The notes: a model not told the origin generated them from the letters alone. Shown: positions 6,779 to 13,628, counted from the first letter of the stretch. The stretch: 36,232 nucleotides of DNA from CAZEDL01 sp964585245 (GCA_964585245.1 CAZPCV010000009.1:1-36232), one strand, 5' to 3'. Translations and numbers: made by a program.

Positions 6779-6828
6779 AGTTAAGTGTGGAACTTTTGGC
6801 ATATATTTTTTTCGACCTTTAAACAAAA

Positions 6829-6849
6829 AACCCGCTAGGTTAGCGGGTT
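6829..6849 (-). terminator. Intrinsic terminator downstream of tRNA-Gln
   Basis: AACCCGCT and AGCGGGTT form a perfect 8-bp stem with a 5-nt loop, followed on the minus strand by TTTTGTTT. It separates the tRNA-Gln transcript from the phage operon. Confidence 0.75.
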
Positions 6850-6873
6850 AATGAAAAGTTAGAAGATATACAA

Positions 6874-6894
6874 AAGTACCCATTAAGGGTACTT
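6874..6894 (-). terminator. Hairpin / first terminator after tRNA-Gln
   Basis: AAGTACCC and GGGTACTT form a perfect 8-bp stem with a 5-nt loop, 14 bp beyond the tRNA 3' end. The minus-strand U-tract is weak (TTTG); plus-strand sequence after it is also T-rich. It probably serves in tandem with the stronger terminator at 6829-6849. Confidence 0.55.
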
Positions 6895-6908
6895 CTTTTA
6901 AACTATTG

Positions 6909-6979
6909 CTCGGGGACTTGGAATCGAACCAAGATAAACAGCTTCAAAGGCTGCTGTCCTACCTTTAGACGATCCCCGA
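6909..6979 (-). tRNA. tRNA-Gln (UUG)
   Basis: The full cloverleaf is readable: acceptor TCGGGGA / TCCCCGA, an anticodon stem GCAGC/GCTGT with loop CTTTGAA giving anticodon UUG, and a T arm CTTGG-TTCGATT-CCAAG. The discriminator is G, as expected for Gln. CCA is not encoded (the next bases are CAA). It lies downstream of ftsX on the same strand, and its 3' end faces the phage-like element, so it is a candidate attachment site. Confidence 0.95.
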
Positions 6980-7041
6980 ATTATTTACTTTTTTAACTTA
7001 AAAATAACCAGTCCAGGCGTATGCGGTTGTATTTTTACCCG

Positions 7042-7950
7042 CTACACTTTCAGATTTTTACTCATGGCGAGGCTGCTCGAAAATACCGTTAGGAACAAAA
7101 CCGCCCCTCCTTGAATCAAACACAGGTACAAGATATGCGACTGGTAGTAACTTGTCAAGGAGAAAGACTGAGGAAAGACGACAGATAGATACGGATCTAG
7201 CCGCAAAAAGCCCTGATAGAGCAGAAAACCGGTAATAACGAGGCTTAAAAGGCTAAAGATAGCTGCCTCAACCAAATAAGGGCCTCGAATAAACCAATTA
7301 TTGGCTCCTACCAGGCGTTTAATGCTTATTTCCACCCTCTGTGAGTGAATAGACACTCGAATAGTATTAAAGATGATCAAAAAGGAAATTAGACCAAAAA
7401 TTAAGGCTAGCCCCAGGCCGATTTGTTCGACATGATTGGTAATATTCTGGATGCGGTCGATGGCTGTTTCGTGTCCGTCAAAACTTTTGGCTTCGATGAT
7501 GCGTTCGTATTCTGGTACATTGATGGCTTCGATAATTTTTTTATAATCCTCTGGTTCGCGGGCAGTAATAACGAGAGTCGGGCCAAACGGGTTGCCACCT
7601 AGTTCTTCGAGCGCTTGCAGCACTTCTTGGCGAACTTGATGACGAGTCCGAAACGATTCAAGCACATCGGTGCGTGATAGCACTTTTAACGAAACTACCT
7701 CTGGAAAGGATTTAATATAGTCAGATAGAGTGGCGGTTTCTTTTTCTGTTACCGCGCCGCTCAGATACAGGCTCACGTTGACCTGGTCTTTTACCATCTT
7801 AACCCCGGCCGTAGTCAGAATTTTTACGGACCAGAGTAGGTTGACCGAAATTAACATGAGTACCAGGATGAAAACGGTCATTACCGACAAGCCAAAATTG
7901 CGAATAATATCCTGGAGTGCGAACTTGATAATGCGGACAAAAGAAAGCAT
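7042..7950 (-). CDS. ftsX: Cell division protein FtsX
   Basis: The membrane subunit of the FtsEX ABC complex, which couples ATP hydrolysis at the division site to activation of peptidoglycan hydrolases outside the cell. The 302-residue protein has a first membrane segment at about residues 20-45 (LSVMTVFILVLMLISVNLLW), a large extracellular domain at about 50-170, and three membrane segments in the C-terminal half. The segment SQRVEISIKRLVGANNWFIR before the third is typical of FtsX. It starts 3 bp after ftsE ends, which supports the pair. Length is normal. Confidence 0.93.
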   Translation of the reverse strand: MLSFVRIIKFALQDIIRNFGLSVMTVFILVLMLISVNLLWSVKILTTAGVKMVKDQVNVSLYLSGAVTEKETATLSDYIKSFPEVVSLKVLSRTDVLESFRTRHQVRQEVLQALEELGGNPFGPTLVITAREPEDYKKIIEAINVPEYERIIEAKSFDGHETAIDRIQNITNHVEQIGLGLALIFGLISFLIIFNTIRVSIHSQRVEISIKRLVGANNWFIRGPYLVEAAIFSLLSLVITGFLLYQGFLRLDPYLSVVFPQSFSLTSYYQSHILYLCLIQGGAVLFLTVFSSSLAMSKNLKV

Positions 7951-7953
7951 AGA

Positions 7954-8634
7954 TTATAAGATGTATTTCCCTTCCAGGCTGTCGTTAATAATTTGGCCGT
8001 CGTGCAGGGTGACAACGCGGCGGCGCAAATGATTAACTACTTCACGGTTATGGGTAACGAGTACGATAGTCGTGCCGAATTCATTAATTTTTTTCAAAAT
8101 CGTAATGATTTCTTGGGTGTTGATCGAATCCAGATTCCCGGTAGGTTCATCGGCGACGATAATTTTGGGTGTATGCACCAGTGAGCGGGCAATAACGACG
8201 CGCTGTTGTTCTCCGCCCGAAATCTGATTAGGAAAACGATGGTGCTTGCCACTGAGGCCAACAATATCGAGCACTTGCGGCACCACCTGTCGAATCCGCG
8301 ACGATGGTGTACCAGCCACTTCTAGGGCAAAGGCAACATTCTCGAAGACGGTTTTTTTGGGCAATAATTTGAAATCTTGAAAAATAACGCCGATTTGGCG
8401 GCGCAAATATGGAATCGTATCCCGGTTAATTTTACTGATATTCCAGCCGCCGATTTCAATGGTGCCTTTGGTCGGTCGCTCTTCGGCAATCAGTAATTTG
8501 ATAAGAGTGGTCTTGCCTACTCCGCTTTGCCCCACAATCGAGACAAATTCTCCGGCTTTGATATGAAGATTAATATCGCGTAGGCCGACTGAATTGGTAG
8601 AATAAAATTTGGAAACTCCGTGCAGTTTGATCAT
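7954..8634 (-). CDS. ftsE: Cell division ATP-binding protein FtsE
   Basis: The 226-residue ABC ATPase partner of FtsX. Motifs are Walker A GQSGVGKTTL (about residues 36-45), the Q-loop at VIFQDFKLLP, the signature ISGGEQQRVVIARS, Walker B KIIVADEPTGNLD, and the H-loop at IVLVTHNRE. I chose ATG 8634 over ATG 8652 because an extended -10 promoter (8643-8651) overlaps the upstream ATG and would start transcription almost at 8634. The resulting mRNA should be leaderless or nearly so. ftsE and ftsX form a two-gene operon. Confidence 0.95.
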   Translation of the reverse strand: MIKLHGVSKFYSTNSVGLRDINLHIKAGEFVSIVGQSGVGKTTLIKLLIAEERPTKGTIEIGGWNISKINRDTIPYLRRQIGVIFQDFKLLPKKTVFENVAFALEVAGTPSSRIRQVVPQVLDIVGLSGKHHRFPNQISGGEQQRVVIARSLVHTPKIIVADEPTGNLDSINTQEIITILKKINEFGTTIVLVTHNREVVNHLRRRVVTLHDGQIINDSLEGKYIL

Positions 8635-8642
8635 AGAGACGT

Positions 8643-8651
8643 AGTATAGCA
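8643..8651 (-). promoter_or_regulatory. Extended -10 promoter of ftsEX
   Basis: The minus strand reads TGCTATACT, an extended -10 (TGnTATAAT-like), with only 8 nt between the -10 and the ftsE ATG. No good -35 is present at 17 nt. The predicted start of transcription is within 1-2 nt of the start codon. Confidence 0.6.
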
Positions 8652-8669
8652 TTAAAATGCCAATAAAAA

Positions 8670-8688
8670 AACCGACTCATGATCGGTT
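8670..8688 (-). terminator. Terminator after the GIY-YIG gene
   Basis: AACCGA and TCGGTT pair around a 7-nt loop. On the minus strand the stem is followed by TTTTTATT. It lies between the GIY-YIG gene and the ftsE promoter. Confidence 0.7.
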
Positions 8689-8732
8689 GTGGATAATGCT
8701 TTGAATTTTTAAAGAAAAATATCCACTCATTT

Positions 8733-9323
8733 TTATTCGGCACTTTCTAAACGTCGGCGGCGTTCATCCAGTGTTTCATCCTCGTATATCCAAAATATTG
8801 GCCCCTGAACAGGATATTCAACTTGTAGTAATTCTTGAGCGGCTTTAGACAAGCTTTTTACTACGCCATTTATTTGTACGTTGTTGTCGGCCACGACTGT
8901 TGCTTTTATGTTTTTGTCTCGGGTGAACGATAATTCTGAACCTAAGGGGATGCTAACTGATTCAAAATTAAAGCGTTTGGTATATATTTTTTTTAATTCT
9001 TCCTTCACTTCCGGGCTTTGCACCCAAGATTGGTTGGGGGTTATATTTTCTAATTCGACCAGTTTTATTACAGCTACTACTCGCTCAGGATTCATTTTAA
9101 AAAACTCCCTATTTGAACGAACTCGGTTGTCTGCGAAAGCGGAATGTATTTGTTTTTCGACAAAATGAGAATCTTTTACTTTGGCGGCATAAAAGCATTG
9201 GAACGGGAGCGGCATGTTGGTCCAGTCTAATTCTTGAAGGCGGCGGGTAATGTCGTTAGTCCGGCCGATTTTGATGAAATCGGGCATGGCCTCGTTGGTG
9301 AGAATATAAATAATTTCATTCAT
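8733..9323 (-). CDS. GIY-YIG (T5orf172-type) nuclease-domain protein
   Basis: A 196-residue protein. The N-terminal half (about residues 1-95) resembles the T5orf172 branch of GIY-YIG nucleases: IIYILTN, then PDFIKIGRTNDITRRLQELD, and a later VEKQIHSAF with the Glu expected in the active site. The C-terminal segment (about 125-190), with GSELSFTRDKNIKATVV and ending WIYEDETLDERRR, resembles DUF4357/RAMA-type DNA-modification-associated domains. It may therefore be a small nuclease with a DNA-reading domain. The target is unknown. It lies alone between tRNA-Thr and a terminator. Confidence 0.7.
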   Translation of the reverse strand: MNEIIYILTNEAMPDFIKIGRTNDITRRLQELDWTNMPLPFQCFYAAKVKDSHFVEKQIHSAFADNRVRSNREFFKMNPERVVAVIKLVELENITPNQSWVQSPEVKEELKKIYTKRFNFESVSIPLGSELSFTRDKNIKATVVADNNVQINGVVKSLSKAAQELLQVEYPVQGPIFWIYEDETLDERRRRLESAE

Positions 9324-9375
9324 ATAAAAAAATCTTGGTCACAGGTTAAGGCAAGACAAGAAGAAGTATACGATG

Positions 9376-9448
9376 AGCCGCCTCGGGGAATTGAACCCCG
9401 GACCTACACGTTACGAATGTGTCGCTCTGCCAACTGAGCTAAGGCGGC
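9376..9448 (-). tRNA. tRNA-Thr (CGU)
   Basis: A 73-nt cloverleaf with acceptor GCCGCCT / AGGCGGC, D arm GCTC...GAGC, anticodon loop TTCGTAA (anticodon CGU) and T arm CGGGG-TTCAATT-CCCCG. The anticodon stem has an A-C mismatch at its loop-closing pair (31-39), and the discriminator is U rather than the A usual for bacterial tRNA-Thr. CCA is not encoded. It starts 12 bp after the YqfO-domain gene, so it is probably processed from that transcript. Confidence 0.92.
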
Positions 9449-9460
9449 GTAAGGGCTATT

Positions 9461-9787
9461 TTATACCTCAAAACGCGGTAAAATGTCAATTGGCACTTCT
9501 TCGTAGGGGTGAACAGCTTTTACCGCGGCGATAACACTGGGGATTAAATCACGGTGGCAAATAGTACTAATAGTTTCTTCGGCTACCGCCTCTAATTGGC
9601 CTACAGTGCCGATGGCTGGTTCGGCCCCTGGAAGTGGTTTAAAACGGCCCAAACTAGAGTAAGATGAGCTGCAGTACGCATAATTACCCTGGCGTCCGGC
9701 TCCGGCCTTCCCTAGTGCTTCTCTCACTTCATCGCCGTGGGTAACGGGTACTATAATATTTAGTTTGAAATAGTCAGACTTATTCAT
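9461..9787 (-). CDS. Stand-alone YqfO/NIF3-insert domain protein
   Basis: A 108-residue protein matching the YqfO (CutA/PII-like) domain inserted in many NIF3-family proteins, here without the flanking NIF3 metal-binding halves. The pattern is a beta strand with KLNIIVPVTHGDEVREALG, then GAGRQGNYAYCSSSY, GRFKPLPGAEPAIG, and a C-terminal VHPYEEVPIDIL. Stand-alone versions are known in bacteria, and their biochemical role is unclear. It starts 1 bp after the upstream hypothetical gene and ends 12 bp before tRNA-Thr. Confidence 0.8.
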   Translation of the reverse strand: MNKSDYFKLNIIVPVTHGDEVREALGKAGAGRQGNYAYCSSSYSSLGRFKPLPGAEPAIGTVGQLEAVAEETISTICHRDLIPSVIAAVKAVHPYEEVPIDILPRFEV

Positions 9788-9788
9788 A

Positions 9789-10238
9789 TTAATTTATTTC
9801 CGGCTTATTTGCGTCTAAGTTTTTAATTATTAGAGCAATTTGTTCTGCCAATAATTCTATTTTAGCACCAAAACCTTTATATGTACTTTCCACATCCGCA
9901 TTTAACTCGGGAATTTTTTTAAAAGTTTTTTGCTTCAAAAATGAGGGGTTATATCTAGAAAAAATTTCGGCAACTAATTTTAGTAAATCTCCGGTTTGGG
10001 CATAATTAGCTTCACTTTTTATTTCGTTTATAGCCCTTCTATATAGATGATTATATTTAATTTCGCTGTTTGCAGGCTCGCTAATAAAACTAGTAAATGC
10101 AGCGGTTTCATCTAAATTTGGAAAAAGTTTTTGAACCACTCTTGCTTGCAAAATTGAGGTTATTAAATAATTTTCACATTTTTTTAAATTTTCTGTCTGT
10201 TGTGCTATTTCTAAGCTTGGTGTATCGTGTGAAAGCAT
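9789..10238 (-). CDS. Hypothetical helical protein (149 aa), AT-rich gene
   Basis: A 149-residue soluble, probably all-helical protein with no motif I recognise. It is visibly richer in A and T than the genes on both sides, which may signal transfer. Its ATG is only 7 bp from the ATG of the divergent plus-strand gene, so its promoter must lie inside that gene or the tiny spacer. No other ATG is available in the frame. It is probably co-transcribed with the YqfO-domain gene downstream. Confidence 0.6.
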   Translation of the reverse strand: MLSHDTPSLEIAQQTENLKKCENYLITSILQARVVQKLFPNLDETAAFTSFISEPANSEIKYNHLYRRAINEIKSEANYAQTGDLLKLVAEIFSRYNPSFLKQKTFKKIPELNADVESTYKGFGAKIELLAEQIALIIKNLDANKPEIN

Positions 10239-10245
10239 ATATAAT

Positions 10246-10581
10246 ATGAAATTTTTTTTACCTTCGGCTAAATTAGGAAATGCGACTATGAGCCTGCGAC
10301 GTTTGGGATATAGCGTTCTCCAAGATCGCCGGCATGGTACGCAAAGTTTCGTTCGCCGCTTGCGACATGATTTATATCCCCGCTTCCATCTCTACGTCGA
10401 GGAACATGGCGAACAGGTGCAGCTTAATTTACATCTGGATCAGAGGGCTCCGGTGTATGCCGGGGTGACAGCCCATGCCGGTGAATATGACGGTGAGCTT
10501 GTGGAGGTAGAAGCAGACAGAATTAAGGCGGAACTAGGTGGTCTCGACACAAATGTTTCTGGTTCTCAGCAATTTGGTTGA
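10246..10581 (+). CDS. Small conserved-looking protein (111 aa), only plus-strand protein gene
   Basis: A 111-residue basic, strand-rich protein: MKFFLPSAKLGNATMSLRRL, later FVRRLRHDLYPRFHLYV, QVQLNLHLDQRAP and EYDGELVEVEADRIKAEL. From memory, short proteins with this pattern recur in Patescibacteria genomes without an assigned function. The last 15 or so residues look like a random read-through tail up to the duplicated tRNA-Gly repeat, whose first copy starts 4 bp after the stop. It is divergent from the 149-residue gene with a 7-bp spacer. The function is unknown. Confidence 0.65.
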   Translation: MKFFLPSAKLGNATMSLRRLGYSVLQDRRHGTQSFVRRLRHDLYPRFHLYVEEHGEQVQLNLHLDQRAPVYAGVTAHAGEYDGELVEVEADRIKAELGGLDTNVSGSQQFG

Positions 10582-10585
10582 CGCA

Positions 10586-10610
10586 ATTGAGCGGGCGATG
10601 GGAATCGAAC
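10586..10610 (-). repeat. Duplicated 3' end of tRNA-Gly (25 bp)
   Basis: These 25 bases are identical to 10711-10735, the part of tRNA-Gly that runs from the T loop to the 3' end plus 4 nt beyond it. The T stem and the rest of the tRNA are missing here, so this copy cannot be a functional tRNA. It has the shape of an attachment-site core left by integration at a tRNA. Confidence 0.8.
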
Positions 10611-10710
10611 TCGGCGCTGCGGCGCCTCTCGCGAAAGGGCTTCTGCCCTCTCGCGCTCTCTCCTCTTCTAAAAGAGGGAACCGTTCGGTTCCCTACCCCT
10701 CCCTGGTTCG
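10611..10710. other. Hairpin-rich spacer between the tRNA-Gly repeats
   Basis: This 100-bp segment holds three consecutive stem-loops: GGCGC/GCGCC (10613-10626), an 11-bp stem with one mismatch, CGCGA-AGGGC against GCCCT-TCGCG (10630-10655), and a perfect 8-bp stem AGGGAACC/GGTTCCCT with a GTTC loop (10675-10694). It has no believable ORF; the frames through it are translations of tRNA and repeat. It may be a small repeat element, a structured RNA or the remnant of an integrated element. Confidence 0.5.
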
Positions 10711-10714
10711 ATTG

Positions 10715-10785
10715 AGCGGGCGATGGGAATCGAACCCACGTCCTTGGCTTGGGAAGCCAATGTACTACCATTGTACTACGCCCGC
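10715..10785 (-). tRNA. tRNA-Gly (CCC)
   Basis: A 71-nt cloverleaf with acceptor GCGGGCG / CGCCCGC, anticodon stem TTGGC/GCCAA with loop TTCCCAA (anticodon CCC), and T arm GTGGG-TTCGATT-CCCAT. The discriminator is U, as is usual for Gly; CCA is not encoded. It follows the parvulin gene on the same strand after 32 bp. Its 3' end is duplicated at 10586-10610. Confidence 0.95.
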
Positions 10786-10790
10786 TTAGT

Positions 10791-10809
10791 ACCCGCCTGT
10801 ATGGCGGGT
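10791..10809 (+). terminator. Plus-strand intrinsic terminator
   Basis: ACCCGCC and GGCGGGT form a perfect 7-bp stem with a 5-nt loop, followed on the plus strand by TTTTAAATTTA. It would stop plus-strand transcripts from 10246, after they have crossed the tRNA-Gly gene in antisense. In the minus direction the hairpin lies between ppiC and the tRNA without a U-run. Confidence 0.6.
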
Positions 10810-10817
10810 TTTTAAAT

Positions 10818-11822
10818 TTACTTTTTTATATCCAAAAATGGGTTGTGAATGTTTACGTATAAATGCAGGTCAGCCGCCGTGGTGGCTTTGTTGAGAAAGC
10901 GCGTAAGGCTGGCAAAACGAATCAGAATATGTCGGGCTTTGATTTCGGGTTGGTTGATAGTTTTTTTGGTTTGTTCGTCTTGAACTTTAGAAATACGTTC
11001 ATCTTCTTTTTTAATGACATGATACCCAAAAGCGGTTTCTACCAGCTCCGGGCTTAGTTCGCCTTTTTTTAGAGCAAAGACTGCTTCTTCGAATTGCGGT
11101 ACCATTTCTCCTTTTGGGAACCAGCCTAGATCACCTCCGGCTTGGGCTGTGCCATCTTCGCCGTATTTTTCTGCCAAGGCATTAAAATCAGCTCCTTTTT
11201 TGATTTGGTCAAGCAAATTTTGTGCCAAGGCTCGGCTTTCTGCGCGGATGGTTGGGTCGGTCTCCAACATGCCGGTTATTTTATTGCCTAAAACGAAAGG
11301 TACCACTACTTTTTCTTGATAGGTTGCTAGGTTCCACCCGTACTCGGTAGATAATTGGGCATCAGCCGCGGCGGTAGTTTGGAATTTTTCCAAAATCCTG
11401 TTCTTGATATCCTCGGTATCTTGGCTGGTGGCAGTAATATTCATTTTTTTGGCCGTTTCTTTAATGAGGGTGTTATTAACTAAGCGCCAAATCACCTGAT
11501 CTGATTTTTCGTCGGCTGTTAAATTGGCGGTCGGGCCGTTATGAGCTTTGTCGTAATTGCTTTTGGTGTTGATAGCTGCTAAATCAGCGGCGTATTCCGT
11601 GTAGGGAATCGAAACGCTATTAACTTTGGCGACAGGTAAATGCCAAATGCGAGCGATCAACAGGGTAAATCGATCGGTAGCGGCAATACGGTACACTCTA
11701 AAGATGCCGATGCCGGAAATAATGACAAGAGCGACTATGATTAAGCCCACGAGGCCGTAGATAAAATTACGTAAGTTTTGTTTGGAATTATTGAAAGCTG
11801 GTTGAGGAGCAGAGGTTTCCAT
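10818..11822 (-). CDS. Membrane-anchored parvulin-type peptidyl-prolyl isomerase
   Basis: A 334-residue protein that helps fold exported proteins outside the membrane. After a short cytosolic tail there is one membrane segment (about residues 20-41, YGLVGLIIVALVIISGIGIF). A SurA/PrsA-like N-terminal helical region follows, then a parvulin domain at about 180-275, with the segment QAGGDLGWFPKGEMVPQFEE and AFGYHVIKKEDE. A divergent second half-motif KARHILIRF lies near the C-terminus. I chose ATG 11822 because the longer frame adds residues that do not look like coding sequence. It lies 43 bp after the FtsB-like gene. Confidence 0.85.
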   Translation of the reverse strand: METSAPQPAFNNSKQNLRNFIYGLVGLIIVALVIISGIGIFRVYRIAATDRFTLLIARIWHLPVAKVNSVSIPYTEYAADLAAINTKSNYDKAHNGPTANLTADEKSDQVIWRLVNNTLIKETAKKMNITATSQDTEDIKNRILEKFQTTAAADAQLSTEYGWNLATYQEKVVVPFVLGNKITGMLETDPTIRAESRALAQNLLDQIKKGADFNALAEKYGEDGTAQAGGDLGWFPKGEMVPQFEEAVFALKKGELSPELVETAFGYHVIKKEDERISKVQDEQTKKTINQPEIKARHILIRFASLTRFLNKATTAADLHLYVNIHNPFLDIKK

Positions 11823-11865
11823 AATGATTAGATTAGACTTAACTCTATGTAAATAGAAATATTTT

Positions 11866-12279
11866 TTAATTTGCTGAATCCGATTCGTGGGCAAAAAAAT
11901 AGTTCCACCACTTCTCTCGATTAGAGAGTAAGGGGCGATTTTGTTCTAACATATTTACCAGGGGTTGTCTAGGAATTGGTTTTTTTCCCGAGTCGATTAC
12001 GGTCATTTTTTCTCCGGGTTTACCCAAGTTCAATTCCAGGCGGGCGCGTTCTTCTACAAATGCCGGTGATTCGACGTATTTAAGCAGCTCAATTGTTTTT
12101 AATTTGTTAGCTTGCAGAGCCTCGGCTTGGGCTTGTAATTGTTTGATTTCTTGTTGTACTTGGTAGTGTTGATAATACGCAGAAGCATAGCCGATTCCAA
12201 GTAACAGCAACAACGCCACTAAAATAATAGTGGTCCATTGTGAAGAAAAAAAGCCGCTCCAGCGATTACGTGCGATCAT
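11866..12279 (-). CDS. FtsB/DivIC-like septum protein
   Basis: A 137-residue bitopic membrane protein of the FtsB/DivIC/FtsL type. A basic N-terminus (MIARNRWSGFF) precedes a membrane segment (about residues 16-35, IILVALLLLLGIGYASAYY). A short coiled coil follows at about 38-75 (VQQEIKQLQAQAEALQAN), then the typical VEERARLELNLGKPGE segment. Such proteins link early and late division proteins. I chose ATG 12279 because a strong extended -10 promoter ends 6 nt upstream, which excludes ATG 12342 inside murE. It sits next to a Mur ligase gene, as in many division/cell-wall clusters. Confidence 0.8.
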   Translation of the reverse strand: MIARNRWSGFFSSQWTTIILVALLLLLGIGYASAYYQHYQVQQEIKQLQAQAEALQANKLKTIELLKYVESPAFVEERARLELNLGKPGEKMTVIDSGKKPIPRQPLVNMLEQNRPLLSNREKWWNYFFAHESDSAN

Positions 12280-12285
12280 ATACTC

Positions 12286-12294
12286 ATTATACCA
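12286..12294 (-). promoter_or_regulatory. Extended -10 promoter of the ftsB-ppiC unit
   Basis: The minus strand reads TGGTATAAT, a perfect -10 with the extended TG, overlapping the stop codon of the MurE-like gene. Six bases separate it from the ATG at 12279, so transcription should begin at or next to the start codon. No -35 is evident. Confidence 0.65.
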
Positions 12295-13615
12295 CAGACG
12301 AAGCTCGCGTGTATTTGGATAGTAATTCGGTCGCAACATCACGGTCGTTCCAGGGGATTTTTTGTCCTCCCCCTATGGCCATGCAGGTTTCGTGGCCTTT
12401 GGCAGTGAGAATTACTGCATCACCCTCACCTGCCAGTGACAGCGCTTTCTCTATCGCGGTGCGGCGATCGGGAATAGAAAATAAGTTTTGGCCTTCCTGG
12501 TACCCGGTTTCGAGCGCGCCCTTGGCCACCATGGTTACTATGGCCCCAGGATCTTCGTCGTAGGGGTCGGTGGTTGTGACAATCACAGTGTCGGCTAATT
12601 TGGCAGCCAGGGCGCCGGTAGTAGCACGTTTGCTTTGGTCGCGCCCTCCCCCATCTGATCCTATCACGGCAATTAATTTTTGATTTGGTTTAAGCAATAA
12701 CGTGCGTACTGATTGGAGAGCCGCTTCGAGGCTGCGTGGTTCATGGGCATAATCGATAATTATTTTGAACGGTTGGCCGGCCTCAATCAATTCCAGGCGG
12801 CCGTTTATGCCGGTGACAGAAGCTAGTCCCTTGGCAATGGCGCATGGGGCTAGACCAGCCGCCTGACCAACGGCAATTGCCGCCAGAGCATTGCTAACGT
12901 TGAATTCTCCCCACAAGTGCAAAGCATATTCCGTATCCCCTACCCGCCAGGTATTGCCCGTAGCTGTACTGTGTATATCGTGGGCGTGGACTTCTGTGTC
13001 AACCGGATTTCTTTTTTGAGTTAGAACACTGTAGGCGATTTTTTTATCGGCTTTAAAATTTAGGTAATACGCTGCGTTCTCGTCATCGCCATTCACGATG
13101 ATAACTTTGGGGATAGGGTGTCCGTGAATAGTTTTACGATAACTTTTTCTTAAAGCGGCGAACATTTTTCCTTTATCTTTTCGTAAATTGGCAAAACCGC
13201 CGTGGGCTTCGATGTGTTCGGGAGACAAATTAGTAAATACCGCTATGTCATAATGCAGTCCATAATGGCGGTATTGTAAAATTCCTTGCGAAGACGTTTC
13301 CACTACCGCATACGTGCATCCGGCCGCTACCATCTGCCGCAGCATTTTTTGGACAGCTCCATGCCCTAACATGGTCATCTTTTTGGTGTTCAACACGCGT
13401 TCGCCGCCAATCTGAAATTCCGCGGTTGATAACAAGCCGACTTTTTGCCCGCTCGCTTCTAGGACAGAAGCGATAAGGCGGCTGGAAGTGGTTTTGCCTT
13501 TGGTGCCGGTAACGCCTACCACTATCATCTGCCTGGCCGGACGCCCATAATACCAATAGGCGGCCATTGCGAGTAGCAAGTGACCGTAATTTTTTAATCG
13601 TTCAAATAGAAGCAT
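12287..13615 (-). CDS. murE: MurE-like Mur ligase lacking most of the N-terminal domain
   Basis: A 442-residue Mur ligase most like MurE, the cytosolic enzyme that adds the third amino acid to the UDP-MurNAc dipeptide. The ATP loop GVTGTKGKTTSS is at residues 34-45, followed by VVETSSQGI, FTNLSPEHIEAHG, GEFNVSNALAA and the C-terminal-domain segment IIDYAHEP. MurE usually has about 100 residues before the ATP loop; here there are 33, so the UDP-substrate domain is mostly missing. The DNP(R/A) substrate motif is replaced by TDPYDEDP, so the amino acid added cannot be predicted. The gene lies between a translin-like gene and an FtsB-like gene. Confidence 0.82.
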   Translation of the reverse strand: MLLFERLKNYGHLLLAMAAYWYYGRPARQMIVVGVTGTKGKTTSSRLIASVLEASGQKVGLLSTAEFQIGGERVLNTKKMTMLGHGAVQKMLRQMVAAGCTYAVVETSSQGILQYRHYGLHYDIAVFTNLSPEHIEAHGGFANLRKDKGKMFAALRKSYRKTIHGHPIPKVIIVNGDDENAAYYLNFKADKKIAYSVLTQKRNPVDTEVHAHDIHSTATGNTWRVGDTEYALHLWGEFNVSNALAAIAVGQAAGLAPCAIAKGLASVTGINGRLELIEAGQPFKIIIDYAHEPRSLEAALQSVRTLLLKPNQKLIAVIGSDGGGRDQSKRATTGALAAKLADTVIVTTTDPYDEDPGAIVTMVAKGALETGYQEGQNLFSIPDRRTAIEKALSLAGEGDAVILTAKGHETCMAIGGGQKIPWNDRDVATELLSKYTRASSVV

Positions 13616-13628
13616 ACCAAAATTACTC

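Larger units (their letters stand above)
1..6780 (-). mobile_element. Prophage-like replication/recombination module (left end outside window)
   Basis: A single minus-strand gene train of phage type: RecT annealase, YqaJ exonuclease, coiled-coil protein, SSB-like protein, replisome organizer, DnaB helicase, zinc ribbons and NinG. The genes are tightly packed and several overlap by ATGA. The module begins about 130 bp beyond the 3' end of tRNA-Gln, a common integration target, and is separated from it by two hairpin terminators. No integrase, repressor, terminase, capsid or lysis gene lies in the window, so the element could be an intact prophage, a remnant or an integrated plasmid. The right boundary is estimated from the gene content. 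No second attachment copy can be seen because the left end is outside. Confidence 0.75.

Noticed and set aside
9234..9437. 67-residue plus-strand ORF
   Set aside because: It runs antisense through the GIY-YIG start and tRNA-Thr; its end is a translation of the tRNA complement.
10523..10771. 82-residue minus-strand ORF with an arginine-rich middle
   Set aside because: It is a translation of tRNA-Gly and the hairpin spacer, a familiar false ORF over tRNA genes.
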